Shown here piece after piece: positions 54,563 through 63,003 of a stretch of DNA of 64,000 nt; positions within the stretch are counted from its first letter, which is position 1, and each line of letters opens with the position of its first letter. Both the position numbers and the translations under genes were made by a program. This DNA is from Cellulomonas sp. Y8 (GTDB lineage Bacteria; Actinomycetota; Actinomycetes; Actinomycetales; Cellulomonadaceae), in contig NZ_CP041203.1 of the NCBI RefSeq assembly GCF_008033115.1, positions 1,302,001-1,366,000 on the forward strand, read 5' to 3'. The notes under the pieces are model-generated. The model worked only from the letters and a program-made list of their open reading frames with translations, searched no databases and was not told the origin of the DNA.

Positions 54563-55551
54563 CCGGGGCGGTGGCCACGGCGCCGGCCCGGGCGCCGCGC
54601 CGCGCACCCGCGCAGCGGCCGGTGAGCGCCACGGCGCGGCAGATGCGCCGCGCCGGCTGGTGGTTCCTCGCCGTGCCACTGGCGCTGTTCGTGGTCTTCA
54701 TGCTGCTGCCGATGGGCATGGCGGCGGTCATCAGCCTCACCGACTACGCGATCATCGGCGACACCACCTGGGTCGGCTGGGAGAACTACGCGCGCATCTG
54801 GGACGACGCGTTCTTCTGGACGGCGCTGCGGAACACCGCCCGGTACACGCTGATGTACGTGCCGCTCGGGCTCGTCGTCGCCCTGGGGACCGCGCTGCTG
54901 CTGAACCGCTCGTACCGGGCCGTCCGGCTGTTCCGGACCCTGTTCTACATCCCGGTGGTCTCGTCCACGGTCGCCACCGCGACCATCTGGTACTGGCTGC
55001 TCAACCCGCAGAAGGGTCTGCTCAACGTCGCTCTCGGCTGGTTCGGCATCGACGGCCCGCGCTGGCTCTACGACTCCCAGTGGGCGATGACCGCGATCGT
55101 CCTGATGAGCGTGTGGGCCGGGTTCGGCACGAACATGATCATCTTCCTGGGCGGCCTGCAGGGGGTGCCCGGCGACCTCTACGAGGCGGCCCGCCTGGAC
55201 GGCGCGAACCTGTGGCAGCAGTTCCGGTACGTGACGCTGCCGTCGCTCACGCGCACCACGTTCCTCGTCTCGACGCTGCTGATCATCGGGGCGTTCCAGG
55301 TGTTCGACCAGGCCTACGTCCTCACGAAGGGCGGGCCCGGGAACTCGACGGTGACGATGGTCTACTACATCTACAACAAGGGCTTCGGCTCGCTGGAGAT
55401 GGGCTACGCCTCGGCGCTGTCGTTCGTGCTGTTCCTCATCATCCTGGTGTTCTCGCTGGTCAACGCGCGGCTGAACCGGCCGGGCGACAGCGGCCGCGTC
55501 CGCAGACGGCGCGTGCCCGCCGCGGTGCCGAGCACGGTGGCCGCCCGATGA
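54559..55551 (+). CDS. ABC sugar permease, MalF-like
   Basis: 330 aa, six transmembrane helices. The EAA loop is EAARLDGANLWQQFRYVTLPSL. A Pro/Arg-rich N-tail of about 35 residues precedes TM1 (WWFLAVPLALFVVFMLLP). It pairs with the next permease and the lipoprotein SBP as a CUT1 importer. No ATPase gene is in the locus, so a shared MsiK-type ATPase is likely. GTG overlaps the GH125 stop. Confidence 0.94.
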   Translation: MTGAVATAPARAPRRAPAQRPVSATARQMRRAGWWFLAVPLALFVVFMLLPMGMAAVISLTDYAIIGDTTWVGWENYARIWDDAFFWTALRNTARYTLMYVPLGLVVALGTALLLNRSYRAVRLFRTLFYIPVVSSTVATATIWYWLLNPQKGLLNVALGWFGIDGPRWLYDSQWAMTAIVLMSVWAGFGTNMIIFLGGLQGVPGDLYEAARLDGANLWQQFRYVTLPSLTRTTFLVSTLLIIGAFQVFDQAYVLTKGGPGNSTVTMVYYIYNKGFGSLEMGYASALSFVLFLIILVFSLVNARLNRPGDSGRVRRRRVPAAVPSTVAAR

Positions 55552-56483
55552 CCGCCGTCGCCGAGCGCCCGGCCCCCGCCGCCGCGCCGACCCCGCCGTC
55601 CACCCGCCCGCGGCCGCGCTCCCGCCGTCGGCGCCTCGGGGCCGCGGTCTGGTACGTCGCCGTCACGGTCCTGGCGGTCGTCATGGTCGCGCCGCTGGTC
55701 TGGACCCTGGCCACGGCGTTCAAGCCGGCCACCGAGATCCTGTCCGGCGCGCTGTCGCTGATCCCCGACAACCCGACGCTCGCCAACTTCGCGCGGGTGT
55801 TCCAGGACGTGCCGTTCGGCCGGTACTTCGTCAACTCCCTGGTCCTCGGGATCGGCGGGGCCGTCACGAACGTGTTCTTCGGCGGGCTCGGCGGCTACGC
55901 GCTCGCCAAGCTCCGGTTCCGGGGCCGCGCCGGGGTCTTCGCGCTGTTCCTGTCGTCGCTGATGATCCCGGGCATCGTGACGATGATCCCGACGTTCCTG
56001 ATCCTGCGGCACTTCCCGCTGGCGGGCGGCAACGACCTGCTCGGCCAGGGCGGGCTCGGCCTGCTCAACACCTACGCCGCGGTGATCGTGCCCGGCGCGG
56101 CCGGGGCGTTCGCGGTGTTCTTCATGAAGCAGTTCTTCGAGACGCTGCCGGACGAGCTCGGCGAGGCCGCGCGCATCGACGGCGCGAGCGAGTTCCGCAT
56201 CTTCGTGCAGGTGTACTTCCCGCTGGCCCGCGCCGGTCTGGCCGTGCTGGGGATCCTGTCGTTCCAGGCCGGCTGGAACAACTTCCTGTGGCCGCTGATC
56301 GTGCTGAACGACCCGTCGATGATGACCGTCCAGGTCGGGCTGTCGTCGTTCGTCAACGACTACGAGACCGCGTTCGGCCCGCTGATGGCCGGGACGGTCG
56401 TCGCCAGCCTGCCCGTGCTCCTGGTCTTCCTCGTCGCGCAGCGCTGGATCATCGAGGGCGTCGCCCACGTCGGCAGCAAGTGA
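55548..56483 (+). CDS. ABC sugar permease, MalG-like
   Basis: 311 aa, six transmembrane helices, EAA loop EAARIDGASEFRIFVQVYFPL. Arg-rich N-tail then AVWYVAVTVLAVVMVAPLVWTL. ATG overlaps the previous stop by 4 bp. With its partner it forms the membrane channel for manno-oligosaccharide uptake; the specificity is inferred from the GH125 and GH76 genes beside it. Confidence 0.94.
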   Translation: MTAVAERPAPAAAPTPPSTRPRPRSRRRRLGAAVWYVAVTVLAVVMVAPLVWTLATAFKPATEILSGALSLIPDNPTLANFARVFQDVPFGRYFVNSLVLGIGGAVTNVFFGGLGGYALAKLRFRGRAGVFALFLSSLMIPGIVTMIPTFLILRHFPLAGGNDLLGQGGLGLLNTYAAVIVPGAAGAFAVFFMKQFFETLPDELGEAARIDGASEFRIFVQVYFPLARAGLAVLGILSFQAGWNNFLWPLIVLNDPSMMTVQVGLSSFVNDYETAFGPLMAGTVVASLPVLLVFLVAQRWIIEGVAHVGSK

Positions 56484-56545
56484 CACCCTCCCCCTCCCAC
56501 CTCCCTGACCCCCGCACGCCCCGACCCATCCCTGAGGAGAGCTCG

Positions 56546-57802
56546 ATGAGGAGATCTACCACCACCGGCGTCGCCCTGGCGCTCGCGTCCCTGCTCACCG
56601 TCACCGCCTGCGGCAGCGGCGGCGGCGACGGCGGCGGGACCGGCTCCGGCGACGGCCCCGAGCCCGTCGTGTTCTGGGGTTCCTGGTCCGGCGACCAGGT
56701 CGCCCAGCTCGAGGAGCAGGCCGCCGCGTTCAACGCCTCGCAGGACGACTACGAGGTCGAGTACGTGTCCCAGGGCCTCGTCGAGGAGAAGCTGCTGACC
56801 GCCCTCGCCGGCGGCGCCGTGCCGGACGTCGTGCTCTGGGACCGGTACCAGACGTCGCTGTACGCCCCGAAGGGCGCCCTGGCGCCGATCGACGACATGG
56901 TCGCCGCGGACGACGTCGACCTGGACGCGTTCTACGCACCCGCGCTGGGCGAGATGGAGGTCGACGGCGCGCTGTACGGCCTGCCGCTGCTGGTCGACAA
57001 CCGGTCGCTGCTGGTCAACCAGACGGCGCTCGACGAGGCCGGCGTCACCGCGCCGACCACCTGGGACGAGCTGCGCACGGCCGCGGTGGCGCTGACCCAG
57101 CGGGACGGCGGCACGCTCGAGCGCGCCGGCTTCGACCTCAGCGACCCCGGCCTGTTCAACATGTTCCTCACCCAGGCCGGCGGCTCGTTGCTGAACGAGG
57201 ACGAGACCGAGACGGCGTTCAACAGCCCCGAGGGGCTGGAGGTGCTCGCCCTCTGGCAGGACCTGATGGACGAGGGCGTGTACGAGCTCGGGTTCGGCGA
57301 CGGCACCGACCCGTTCGCCGAGAGCACCGTCGCGATGAAGCTCGACGGCCCCTGGGCGCTCGCCACGCTGGACCAGGTCGACGGCCTCTCCTACTCGGTC
57401 GTCGAGCCGCCGACGGGCCCCGCCGGCCCCGGCGCGTACATGGGCGGCTTCGGGCTGGTGATCCCGGAGGGCGCGAAGAACCCCGAGGGCGCCTGGGAGT
57501 TCATGCGCTGGTGGACGACCCAGCCGGAGAACGGCGTCGCGTTCGGCGAGATCTCGGGCTGGATCCCGGCGAACGTCGAGGCCGCGAACGACCCCTACTT
57601 CACCGAGGACCCGAGATACGCGGCGTACATCCGCACCATGGACTACGCCCAGGTCCGGCCGAACGTCGAGGGCTTCTCGGACGTCGAGGGCAAGGCGCTG
57701 GTGCCCGCCCTCGAGCAGTTCATGGCCGGCGAGCTGTCCGCCGAGCAGGCGCTGCAGCAGGCCCAGGAGCAGGGCGACGCGCTGCTCGCCGCGGCGCGCT
57801 GA
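56546..57802 (+). CDS. ABC sugar-binding lipoprotein
   Basis: 418 aa. A lipobox LTVTAC with Cys22 gives membrane anchoring. The Gly/Ser linker leads to a CUT1 two-lobe binding domain (VVFWGSWSGDQVAQLEEQAAAFN, VPDVVLWDRYQTSLYA, MKLDGPWALATL, GGFGLVIPEGAKNPEGAWEFMRWW). It binds the oligosaccharide outside and delivers it to the permeases. GAGGAG precedes the ATG. A hairpin follows at 57822, common after highly expressed SBP genes. Confidence 0.94.
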   Translation: MRRSTTTGVALALASLLTVTACGSGGGDGGGTGSGDGPEPVVFWGSWSGDQVAQLEEQAAAFNASQDDYEVEYVSQGLVEEKLLTALAGGAVPDVVLWDRYQTSLYAPKGALAPIDDMVAADDVDLDAFYAPALGEMEVDGALYGLPLLVDNRSLLVNQTALDEAGVTAPTTWDELRTAAVALTQRDGGTLERAGFDLSDPGLFNMFLTQAGGSLLNEDETETAFNSPEGLEVLALWQDLMDEGVYELGFGDGTDPFAESTVAMKLDGPWALATLDQVDGLSYSVVEPPTGPAGPGAYMGGFGLVIPEGAKNPEGAWEFMRWWTTQPENGVAFGEISGWIPANVEAANDPYFTEDPRYAAYIRTMDYAQVRPNVEGFSDVEGKALVPALEQFMAGELSAEQALQQAQEQGDALLAAAR

Positions 57803-57821
57803 GCCGCCAGCCGCATCCGCA

Positions 57822-57858
57822 CCCGGCCCGCGTCGCCTCCTCGGCGGCGCGGGCCGGG
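57822..57858. terminator. Hairpin between SBP and GH76 genes
   Basis: 11-bp perfect outer stem (57822-57832 with 57848-57858), one mismatch, inner 4-bp stem. It begins 20 nt after the SBP stop and may raise SBP message level relative to GH76. Confidence 0.6.
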
Positions 57859-57895
57859 CACCGCACCGCACCACTCGGAGAACGGGGAACCACCG

Positions 57896-58994
57896 ATGAC
57901 CACCACCGACGACCGCGACTGGGGTCGGGTCGCCGACCTGGCCCAGGACAGCCTGGACCACTTCTTCGGCGCGCCCTGGCCGCAGCACCTGCACAACAGC
58001 CACCCCGCCGGGCACCGGCCAGCCGGCGACCTTCAACTACTGGTGGCTCGCCCACGTCGTCGACGTGCGGGTGGACGCCTGGGAGCGCACCGGTGACCCG
58101 CGCTGGCTCGACCGCGCGCGGGAGACCGTCGACAACATCGTCGAGCGCAACGGCGGCTCGCTGTTCAACGACTACTTCGACGACATGCTGTGGTTCGCGC
58201 TCGCGCTGCTGCGGCTGCACGAGGCCGACGGCGACCCGCGCCCGCTCGCCGACGCCGTCGCGATCTGGGACCACGTCGTCGAGCACGGCTGGAACGACGA
58301 GCAGGGCCCGAGCCTCGCGTGGCGCAAGCAGCAGCTCGCGTACAAGAACACCCCGGCGAACGGCCCGCTCGTCATCCTGTCCCTGCGCCTGGAGCGCGCG
58401 GTCGACGACCCCGGGTCGCGCGCGTTCCGCTCCTACGCGGAGCGCGCGCTCGGCTGGCTGGAGCGGACGCTGGTCGGGCCCGACGGGTTCGTCGAGGACG
58501 GCGTCAACCGCGAGGGCGACGGGCGGGTCGACGTCCAGTGGCGCTTCACCTACAACCAGGGGCTCTACATCGGCGCCCTGGTCGAGCAGGGGCGCACGAC
58601 CGGCGACCCGTCGGCGCTCGCGCGGGCCGTGCGGACCGCGCGCACAGCGATCACCGAGCTCAGCGACGGCACCGTGTTCCGGGACGAGGGTGACGGCGGG
58701 GACGAGGGGCTGTTCAAGGGCGTGTTCTACCGGTACCTCGGCACCCTGCTGGCCGTGCTGCCCCCGGGGGACGACCGGTCGGCGCTCGAGGCGTTCGTCC
58801 GCGCCGGCACCGACGCACTCGTGGCGCACGGGCTGCACGACGGCCGGCTGCGACCGGGCAACGACTGGAGCCGGCCGACCAGCGGCCCGATCCCGTACTC
58901 GACCCTGCTCAGCGCGATCATGGCCGTGGAGCAGCGCTGCCGGATCGAGGCGGGGTACCCGGCCCGGGAGCGGGTCGCCGCGGCCGAGGGGTGA
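57896..58994 (+). pseudogene. GH76-family alpha-1,6-mannanase, frameshifted near the start
   Basis: About 366 aa if repaired. The first about 38 residues (DRDWGRVADLAQDSLDHFF) run in one frame. At the 3-base G run 58010-58012 an extra base shifts the frame, and TGQPATFNYWWLAHVVDV continues one base over. The catalytic Asp pair of GH76 is in LFNDYFDDMLWFALALL, and RFTYNQGLYIGALVE is also typical. GH76 enzymes cleave internal alpha-1,6-mannosidic bonds. Here no signal peptide is seen, so it likely works on imported oligomers. Either a sequence error or a recent mutation. Confidence 0.82.
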
Positions 58995-59001
58995 GCGCCG
59001 T

Positions 59002-59036
59002 GCCCCCGCCCGACGGGTCAGCCCGCGGGCGGGGGC
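59002..59036. terminator. Hairpin overlapping the end of the GntR gene
   Basis: 11-bp stem (59002-59012 with 59026-59036); the GntR stop (59018-59020) lies in the loop. Terminator for both convergent genes. Confidence 0.6.
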
Positions 59037-60124
59037 GCGGTCGACGACCCGACGACCAGCTCCGTCGGGAGCAGCACCTTCTCCACGGCGCTCCGGTCGG
59101 CCCGCTGCCGGCGCACCCCGTCGATCGCCCGGTCGCCCAGCGCGGCCTGCTGCTGCCGGACGTGGGTGAACCGGAACAGTCCGTCGTCGAACGCCGCGTC
59201 CGGGTGGTCGAAGCACACCACCGACACGTCCTCCGGCACGCGCAGGCCGAGCCGGCGGCACGCCTCCCGGAGCAGCAGCGCGATGTTGTACTCCGCCGCG
59301 AGGTAGCCAGTGACGTGCGGGTGGGCACGGACGAAGTCGACCAGCCGCTCGACGTCCTCCTCCTTGGTCACCGTGCTGCCGGGCACGGTCGAGCCGATGG
59401 CCCGCAGCTCCGCGGTGTCGTCGAGCGTCCGGTGGAACGCCGCGTGCGCGTGCACCCAGCCGTTGCGGCGCTCCTCGCTCGTGGAGACGTGGCTGGCGGC
59501 GCTGACGAACCCCACGCTCGTGTGCCCGAGCTCGAACAGGTGCGCCGTCGCCGCGATCGCTCCCGCGAGGTTGTCCGACCGCACCGACGACACCGGGATG
59601 CCGTCGTACACGCGGTCGAGGATCACCAGGGGGAACCGGCGGGTCACCAGCTCGAGCGCGGCGGGGGGGATGTACTCGGACGACGACGGCTGCAGCACGA
59701 GGCCCGAGACACCCGCGTCGAGCAGCGACCGGATGCTCGCGTCCTCCCGCTCGACGTCGCCGGACGACCGCTTGAGCACGAGGTGGTCGTCGGTCCCGGC
59801 GCCCGCCAGCAGGCCCTCGAGCACGCGGCTGCCGAACGTGTCGTCGAAGTTCGTGACCACGCAGCCGATCAACGGCCGGGCGGGCGCGGAGCCCGGCGCC
59901 CGCGAGGTCTGCGGCTCCGCGCTGGTCACGAACGTCCCGAGCCGCGGGCGCCGCACGATCAGGCCGTCCGCGCGCAGCAGGTCCAGGGCCCGCTTCACCG
60001 TGATCGCGCTGACCGAGTACTCCTGGGACAGCTCGGCCTCGGAGGGGAGCCGGTCGCCGACGGCGTAGGTGCCGTCCGCGATGCGGTCGCGCAAGGCGTC
60101 GTAGACCTGCCGGTAGAGCACCAC
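59018..60124 (-). CDS. GntR-LacI hybrid regulator of the mannan locus
   Basis: 368 aa. The N-terminal winged helix of GntR type (VYDALRDRIADGTYAVGDRLPSEAELSQEYSVSAITVKRALDLL) is fused to a LacI/GalR-type sugar-binding domain (IGCVVTNFDDTFGSRVLEGLLAG, GLVLQPSSS, VVCFDHPD), the AraR architecture. GTG 60124 is preceded by CGGAGG; an upstream ATG at 60154 lies in the operator. A TATGAT -10 (60151-60156) overlaps the AT-rich site, so it probably represses itself and the operon. Inducer inferred to be mannose or a manno-oligosaccharide. Confidence 0.9.
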   Translation of the reverse strand: MVLYRQVYDALRDRIADGTYAVGDRLPSEAELSQEYSVSAITVKRALDLLRADGLIVRRPRLGTFVTSAEPQTSRAPGSAPARPLIGCVVTNFDDTFGSRVLEGLLAGAGTDDHLVLKRSSGDVEREDASIRSLLDAGVSGLVLQPSSSEYIPPAALELVTRRFPLVILDRVYDGIPVSSVRSDNLAGAIAATAHLFELGHTSVGFVSAASHVSTSEERRNGWVHAHAAFHRTLDDTAELRAIGSTVPGSTVTKEEDVERLVDFVRAHPHVTGYLAAEYNIALLLREACRRLGLRVPEDVSVVCFDHPDAAFDDGLFRFTHVRQQQAALGDRAIDGVRRQRADRSAVEKVLLPTELVVGSSTAPPPAG

Positions 60125-60148
60125 GCGTGACCTCCGTCGATGTCGTTC

Positions 60149-60169
60149 GATCATATTCAATCTATCGGC
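60149..60169. promoter_or_regulatory. AT-rich operator 3 before the GntR-LacI regulator
   Basis: GATCATATTCAATCTATCGG region, covering a minus-strand TATGAT -10. Shares ATATTCAA with the operator at 53171 and ATTCAAT with the site at 53036. Confidence 0.5.
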
Positions 60170-60280
60170 GCGTGCCGCCGCGCGTGCCCCAACGCGCCGC
60201 GCGGCGTGGTGCGGGCGCGGGAGACTGGCACGCAGCGGGGACGCGACGGAGCGGCCCCGCCCGACGGACCGGGGGTGGGC

Positions 60281-61057
60281 ATGCTGCTCGAGGACAGGAT
60301 CGCGGTCGTCTACGGGGCGGCCGGCGCGGTCGGCGGCGCGGCCGCCCGGACGTTCGCACGGGAGGGCGCGCACGTGGTGCTCGTGGGCCGCCGGCGCGAC
60401 CCGCTGGACGCGGTCGCCGACGACGTGCGGCGCGCCGGCGGGCACGTCGAGGTCGCCGTCGTGGACGCGGCCGACCCCGAGGCGGTGGACGCGCACGTCG
60501 GCGCCGTGGTCGCCGAGCACGGCCGGCTGGACGTCAGCCTGAACGCGACCAGCCTGCGCGGCGACCTCCAGGGGACGCCGCTGCGCGAGATGCCGGTCGA
60601 CGACTTCCTGCTGCCCGCGATGACCGGCCTGCGCTCGCAGTTCTGCACCGCCACCGCCGCGGCGCGCCGGATGACGGAGGCGGGCTCGGGGGTGATCCTC
60701 ACGTTGTCCACCTCGGCGGCGGCGCTGGCGGGCCGGGACCGGCGGTTCCACGCGACCGGCGGGTTCGGGGTGGCGTGTGCGGCGGTCGAGGAGCTGACCC
60801 GCTCGCTCGCCGGCGAGGTCGGCCGGCACGGGGTCCGGGTGGTGTGCCTGCGGCCCGACGCCCTGCCGGAGACGTGGGGCGAGCGGACCCCGGCGGTCCG
60901 CGAGGCCGAGCGGTTCATGACCGAGGGCACCGCGCTCGACCGGATGCCGACGCTGCAGCAGGTGGCGGACGCGGCGGCGTTCGCGGCGTCGGACCGTGCG
61001 GGGGCCGTCACCGGCGCGATCCTCGACCTGACGTGCGGCTCGGTCATGCAGCGCTGA
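60281..61057 (+). CDS. Short-chain dehydrogenase/reductase with missing catalytic residues
   Basis: 258 aa. The Rossmann motif is VVYGAAGAVGGAAARTFAREGAHVVLVGR and LDVSLNAT replaces the usual NAG. The active site has a Ser (LSTSAAAL), but where YxxxK is expected the sequence is HATGGFGVAC, so Tyr and Lys are both absent. It may bind NAD(P) without the usual chemistry or use another mechanism. ATG 60281 is chosen because the Rossmann motif starts 9 residues later. Divergent from the GntR-LacI gene. Confidence 0.85.
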   Translation: MLLEDRIAVVYGAAGAVGGAAARTFAREGAHVVLVGRRRDPLDAVADDVRRAGGHVEVAVVDAADPEAVDAHVGAVVAEHGRLDVSLNATSLRGDLQGTPLREMPVDDFLLPAMTGLRSQFCTATAAARRMTEAGSGVILTLSTSAAALAGRDRRFHATGGFGVACAAVEELTRSLAGEVGRHGVRVVCLRPDALPETWGERTPAVREAERFMTEGTALDRMPTLQQVADAAAFAASDRAGAVTGAILDLTCGSVMQR

Positions 61058-61141
61058 GGTCGTCACGAGCGCATGAGGTCGTCACGAGCTCGTGAGGTCG
61101 TCACTCATGAGTGACGACCTCACCAGGATGTGACGACCTCA
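61055..61141. repeat. Five-unit palindromic array with 19-bp period
   Basis: TGAGGTCGTCAC starts at 61055, 61074 and 61093; inverted GTGACGACCTCA starts at 61111 and 61130. Units 3 and 4 form a perfect 30-bp palindrome (61093-61122) and units 2 and 5 pair outside a symmetric 7-nt internal loop. Unit 1 begins with the SDR stop codon. The rest of the gap to 61211 shows only a TAGCGT box near 61196. Confidence 0.8.
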
Positions 61142-61211
61142 CCGGTCGAGGCGCCGGGGCGCGGGGCCGCAGGCGCACCGGGACCCCGGGGCGCGTAGCG
61201 TCGGGGGCACC

Positions 61212-61976
61212 ATGGGTCGGGAACCGTTCGCGGACCGGGCGCAGGCGGGCGCCGCGCTCGCGGGGCGGCTCGCGGCCTCCGCGAGGCCCCCGTCCGACAC
61301 CGAGTCCCGCGCGTCGACGCCGCGACCGCCCGTGTCCGCCTCCGCTCCTCCCGCGTCCACCTCCGCCGCGTCCGCGCCCGCCCGGCCGGGCGTCGTCGTG
61401 CTCGCGGTCCCCCGCGGCGGCGTGCCCGTCGCCGTCCCGGTCGCCGAGGCGCTCGGCGCGCCGCTCGACGTGCTGGTGGTGCGCAAGCTCGGCCTGCCGC
61501 GGCAGCCGGAGCTCGCGATGGGCGCGCTCGCCGGGCTGGGCGGCGAGGTGGTGGAGGTGCGGCACGAGCCGGTGCTGCGCGCGGCCCGGGTGCCGGCGGC
61601 GGTGCTCGACGCGGTGCGCGCGGCGGAGCTCGTCGAGCTGCGGCGGCGCGAGGCGGCCTTCCGACGCGACCTGCTCGCGCTGCCCGTCGCGGGGCGGGCG
61701 GTGGTCGTGGTCGACGACGGGGCGGCGACCGGGTCGACGGTCCGCGCGGCGGTGGCCGCGCTGCGCCGGGGCGGCGCGGGGCGGGTCGTCGTGGCGCTGC
61801 CGGTGTGCCCGCCCGACACGGCCGCCGTGCTGGCCGCCGAGGCCGACGAGCTGGTGTGCCTCCGGTCGCCCGCGCGGTTCCAGGCGGTGGGGCTGGAGTA
61901 CGCGGACTTCGCACCGCCGCGCGACGACGAGGTGGCGGGCCTGCTGCGGGCGGCCCGCGCGGCGCGGCCGGCCTAG
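61212..61976 (+). CDS. Phosphoribosyltransferase-domain protein
   Basis: 254 aa. After a Pro/Ser/Ala-rich stretch (residues 25-58) comes a PRT fold: VVVLAVPRGGVPVAVPVAEALGAPLDVLVVRKLGLP and the PRPP-binding motif VVVVDDGAATGSTV. This matches the PRT half of predicted hydrolase/PRT proteins linked to stress, not a de novo purine or pyrimidine enzyme. Substrate unknown. ATG 61212. Converges on the GT2 gene 7 bp away. Confidence 0.85.
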   Translation: MGREPFADRAQAGAALAGRLAASARPPSDTESRASTPRPPVSASAPPASTSAASAPARPGVVVLAVPRGGVPVAVPVAEALGAPLDVLVVRKLGLPRQPELAMGALAGLGGEVVEVRHEPVLRAARVPAAVLDAVRAAELVELRRREAAFRRDLLALPVAGRAVVVVDDGAATGSTVRAAVAALRRGGAGRVVVALPVCPPDTAAVLAAEADELVCLRSPARFQAVGLEYADFAPPRDDEVAGLLRAARAARPA

Positions 61977-61983
61977 GTGGGAG

Positions 61984-63003
61984 TCAGCTGAACCCGATGG
62001 CCCGTTGCGCCACCCGGTACGCGAGCACCGACACCCGGCGCCCCGCGGGACCGGGCAGGTTGGAGATCTGCCCGAGCACCGACCAGCGCACCTTGCGGTA
62101 CAGCCACGGGTCCTGCGCACGCAGCTCGGCCCACAGCCGGTCCTTCTCCGCGAGGTGCCCGCGGGTCCCGGCGCGGATCAGCAGGATGGACGACACGGCG
62201 CAGATGATCTCGACGTAGTGCAGCCGGTAGGCCCGCAGCCGCCGGTCGGCGACCCGCACCCGCGACAGGTGCTCGAGCATGAGCCGGTTGACCCGCAGCT
62301 GCTGGTCGATGCGCCGGATCATCACCGCCTCCTGCACCGACTGGTCCGAGCGCCCGATGAAGTACCGGTACAGGTCGACGTCCAGGTAGTACAGCGTCGA
62401 GACGTGCGCGAGAGGCACCAGGGCGTACAGGTTGTCGACGTAGAAGGTGTGCTCGGGCAGCACCAGGCCCGCCTCGCGCAGCACGGCGGTCCGGTAGGTC
62501 AGCGCGTGCATCATCAGGTACTGCCGCTTGGCGAACCGCCGGGTCTGCCCCCAGTGCAGCACCCGCCCCGCGGGCAGCGCGCCCTGGTAGCGCACGACGG
62601 TCTTGGTGCGCTTGCCGACCTTCTCGTACACGAAGTTCGACACCAGCAGGTCGACCGGCCGGCCGGCGTCGAGGAACCCGCGCAGGGTGGCCAGCACCGA
62701 GGCGAGCGCCGGGCCGTCCACCCAGTCGTCCGCGTCCACGACCTTGAGGTACGCGCCGCGCGCCTCGGCCAGGCCGGCGTTGATCGCGGACCCGTGGCCG
62801 CCGTTCGGCTTCGAGATCAGCCGCACGGTGCCGGGGTGCGCGGCCTCGTAGGTGCGGGCGAGCGCCGCGGTCCCGTCCGTCGAGCCGTCGTCGACGACCA
62901 GCACCTCGACGCCGTCGGCCCCCACGAGGGAGTCGAGGGCGCGCGCCAGGTACGGCTCCGCGTTGTACGCGGGGACGACGACGGTCAGGACGGGGGTGCT
63001 CAC
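61984..63003 (-). CDS. GT2-family glycosyltransferase
   Basis: 339 aa. GT-A motifs: LTVVVPAYNAEPYLARALDSL, VEVLVVDDGSTDGT and the metal-binding DADDW (YLKVVDADDWV). It uses a nucleotide- or lipid-linked sugar to extend a polysaccharide or wall glycan. The GTG start at 63003 overlaps the stop of GtrA by 4 bp. No transmembrane helix in the core. Confidence 0.93.
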   Translation of the reverse strand: MSTPVLTVVVPAYNAEPYLARALDSLVGADGVEVLVVDDGSTDGTAALARTYEAAHPGTVRLISKPNGGHGSAINAGLAEARGAYLKVVDADDWVDGPALASVLATLRGFLDAGRPVDLLVSNFVYEKVGKRTKTVVRYQGALPAGRVLHWGQTRRFAKRQYLMMHALTYRTAVLREAGLVLPEHTFYVDNLYALVPLAHVSTLYYLDVDLYRYFIGRSDQSVQEAVMIRRIDQQLRVNRLMLEHLSRVRVADRRLRAYRLHYVEIICAVSSILLIRAGTRGHLAEKDRLWAELRAQDPWLYRKVRWSVLGQISNLPGPAGRRVSVLAYRVAQRAIGFS

